From positions 1,116,001-1,180,000 of the forward strand of contig NZ_CP159253.1 in NCBI RefSeq assembly GCF_040438645.1: 64,000 nt of DNA. Direction: 5' to 3'. A model generated the notes under the pieces. That model was not told where the DNA came from. It saw nothing but the letters and a program-made list of their open reading frames with translations, and ran no database searches. The stretch is from Mesorhizobium sp. WSM2240. GTDB taxonomy: Bacteria > Pseudomonadota > Alphaproteobacteria > Rhizobiales > Rhizobiaceae. Position 1 is the stretch's first letter, and every line of letters starts with the position of its first letter. Shown here piece by piece: positions 62,904 through 64,000 of this stretch. Made by a program: the position numbers and the translations under genes.

Positions 62904-63470
62904 ATGGGGTGTCGACGGATGCAGGTGACGGCGTTGAAGGTGGAAGTCGGGCCATCAATCATGCTCCACAGCGGGGCATGGCTTGATCTTCGCTCGCCGG
63001 CAACAAGCAAGTTCACCATCGAGGACATCGCTCAAGGGCTGGCAAACCTTTGCCGCTACGCTGGGCAGTGCCGCGGCTTCTATTCCGTTGCTGAACACAG
63101 CATTCTGGTGAGCGAAATGGTCCAGGAGCATGCCCTTGAGGCCTTGCTCCACGATGCCGCCGAGGCGTTTCTGGGGGATATAACTCGGCCATTGAAGCAA
63201 ATGTTGCCGGACTATCGGAGGATCGAACGTGAGGTACAGGACGCCATCCTGAAGCGTTTCGATTTGCCGGTTGAGCCGATCCCAGCCGTCAAGCGGGCCG
63301 ACCTGAGGGTTCTGGCCGCCGAGCAGAGCCAGATCATGCCGGCTGGGACCGATGCTTGGGCCAGGGCGGAAGGCATAGAGCCGGCACCCATTGTCGTCCG
63401 ATATCTGGCCCCGGAAGCGGCGAAGGAAGAGTTTCTCGTCAGGTTCGATCGGCTGAGCGCCGGCCGCTGA
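62904..63470 (+). CDS. HD-domain phosphohydrolase (YfbR-like)
   Basis: 188 residues. Metal-binding HD motif: His in GFYSVAEHSILVSE, the His-Asp pair in ALLHDAAEAFLGDI, and a later Asp in KRADLRVLAAEQ. The family includes 5'-deoxynucleotidases such as YfbR and the phage dATP hydrolase DatZ, so a nucleotide substrate is likely. The start may be 62904 or 62919 (MQVTALKV); neither has a clear ribosome site. It is the first gene after the trb operon and precedes a nucleotide-kinase-like gene by 208 bases. Confidence 0.72.
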   Translation: MGCRRMQVTALKVEVGPSIMLHSGAWLDLRSPATSKFTIEDIAQGLANLCRYAGQCRGFYSVAEHSILVSEMVQEHALEALLHDAAEAFLGDITRPLKQMLPDYRRIEREVQDAILKRFDLPVEPIPAVKRADLRVLAAEQSQIMPAGTDAWARAEGIEPAPIVVRYLAPEAAKEEFLVRFDRLSAGR

Positions 63471-63678
63471 GCGTGACAAGATTCCCGAGCCCAGCCCTGC
63501 AAGGCATTCTCCTGTGCTGTGTTGCTCCCGACCTTGTCGAATCGCACCCCTCCCTGCTATTCAGGCTTACCAAGTATTTGAGGTGTCCAGACAGGCGATT
63601 GCAAGCTGTCGTGCTTGAGCGCGACAGCCCAGCGAAATCGACGGCATGGACAGTTCGAATTCACGCCCGAGGGGGGCC

Positions 63679-64000
63679 ATGCACACAATCTTCCTGCTGT
63701 CCGGCGCAATGTCGTCCGGCAAGTCTCAGCTTGCTGGAGCTTTCAAGGCTCGCTTCGGCGCTAAGCACGTATCCACCCGAGAGCTGCTGTTGCAGGTGCA
63801 GCCGGATGCCGACAGAAAGGCTCTAATCGCTCTAGGCCTCCGATTGGACGGGGAAACCGACGAGAAGTGGGTGCTCGACGAGTTCCTCAAGGCAAGCGGA
63901 ACGAAACTCGACAAGCACGTCTGGTTAGTGGATGCGGTGCGGACGATAAAACAGGTCGAGCACTTCCGCGAGCATTTCACGGAGCGCCTGGAGTATCAGA
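63679..64000 (+). CDS. P-loop NTPase, nucleotide-kinase-like, partial (runs off right edge)
   Basis: At least 107 residues: MHTIFLLSGAMSSGKSQLAG with Walker A GAMSSGKS (9-16), followed by STRELLLQVQPDADRKALIALG and WVLDEFLKASG then HVWLVDAVRTIKQVEHF, an order like that of adenylate/dNMP kinases. A GAGGGGGG site precedes the ATG at 63679. Some proteins with such a start carry an adenylosuccinate-synthetase domain behind it; whether this one does lies outside the window. Confidence 0.6.
   Translation, partial: MHTIFLLSGAMSSGKSQLAGAFKARFGAKHVSTRELLLQVQPDADRKALIALGLRLDGETDEKWVLDEFLKASGTKLDKHVWLVDAVRTIKQVEHFREHFTERLEYQ

Noticed and set aside
62483..63028. Minus-strand frame of 181 codons before the HD hydrolase
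   Set aside because: Overlaps the start of the HD gene, which has clear motifs, and has no recognisable domain.
1..64000. CRISPR arrays and rRNA genes
   Set aside because: No regularly spaced short repeats and no rRNA-like sequence were seen on either strand.

Overview
The window looks like part of a genome of the Mesorhizobium type (order Hyphomicrobiales, GC-rich). Most of it belongs to one integrative and conjugative element (ICE) of the family typified by the symbiosis island ICEMlSymR7A. The support is a nearly complete set of that family's regulatory and transfer genes: a TraR-type LuxR regulator, an acyl-homoserine-lactone synthase (TraI), a two-frame activator (FseA), its antiactivator QseM, the QseC switch regulator, the excisionase RdfS, TraF, a lytic transglycosylase, the MOBP relaxase RlxS, the coupling protein TraG and a trbBCDEJLFGI mating-pair operon. 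No intact integrase or complete tRNA gene is present, so the ICE ends or partner segments lie elsewhere.

Layout. 0-6.5 kb is accessory DNA: a partial IS110 transposase, an IS256 remnant, a two-gene operon for a diaminobutyrate-type aminotransferase and a 2-oxoglutarate/Fe(II) oxygenase, a frameshifted PhoB-like regulator and unassigned debris. 6.5-17.4 kb is the quorum-sensing block: traR, a lux/tra-box, an MFS exporter, then a second traR copy split by about 5.6 kb of inserted and decayed DNA (nrdB fragment, SDR gene, IS66 remnant, two broken M16 peptidases), then traI, the two fseA reading frames, and divergent qseM/qseC with palindromic operators. 17.5-29.5 kb is cargo lying between qseC and a second, truncated qseC copy. 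It holds a tRNA-3'-end-like sequence, an integrase remnant, an unassigned two-gene module with a nuclease-like protein, a broken secreted nuclease, a membrane protein, a degenerate MucR and an IetAS-type ATPase/subtilase pair.

29.8-39.6 kb carries an IS110 element between two copies of a structured repeat, then ardC, DUF2958, parB, DUF736, rdfS, traF, the transglycosylase and rlxS. 40.3-50.2 kb is a defence island between rlxS and traG: an IS5-type element, a Gabija-like helicase/OLD-nuclease pair, a tightly overlapping three-gene operon (thymidylate-kinase-like, B12-binding radical SAM, UDG-fold protein) and a Kiwa pair (KwaA/KwaB). 50.5-62.5 kb is traG and trb. 62.9-64 kb begins another module with an HD hydrolase and a P-loop nucleotide-kinase-like gene that runs off the edge.

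How it works together, by analogy with R7A: TraR with AHL would activate traI-fseA through the tra-box, frameshifting would yield FseA, FseA would induce rdfS and hence excision, QseM would block TraR and FseA, and QseC would set the switch. RlxS, TraG and Trb would carry out transfer. The best candidate for an undescribed system is the kinase/radical SAM/UDG-like operon at 46.0-48.5 kb. Second is the winged-helix-like/nuclease-like pair at 18.5-20.9 kb.
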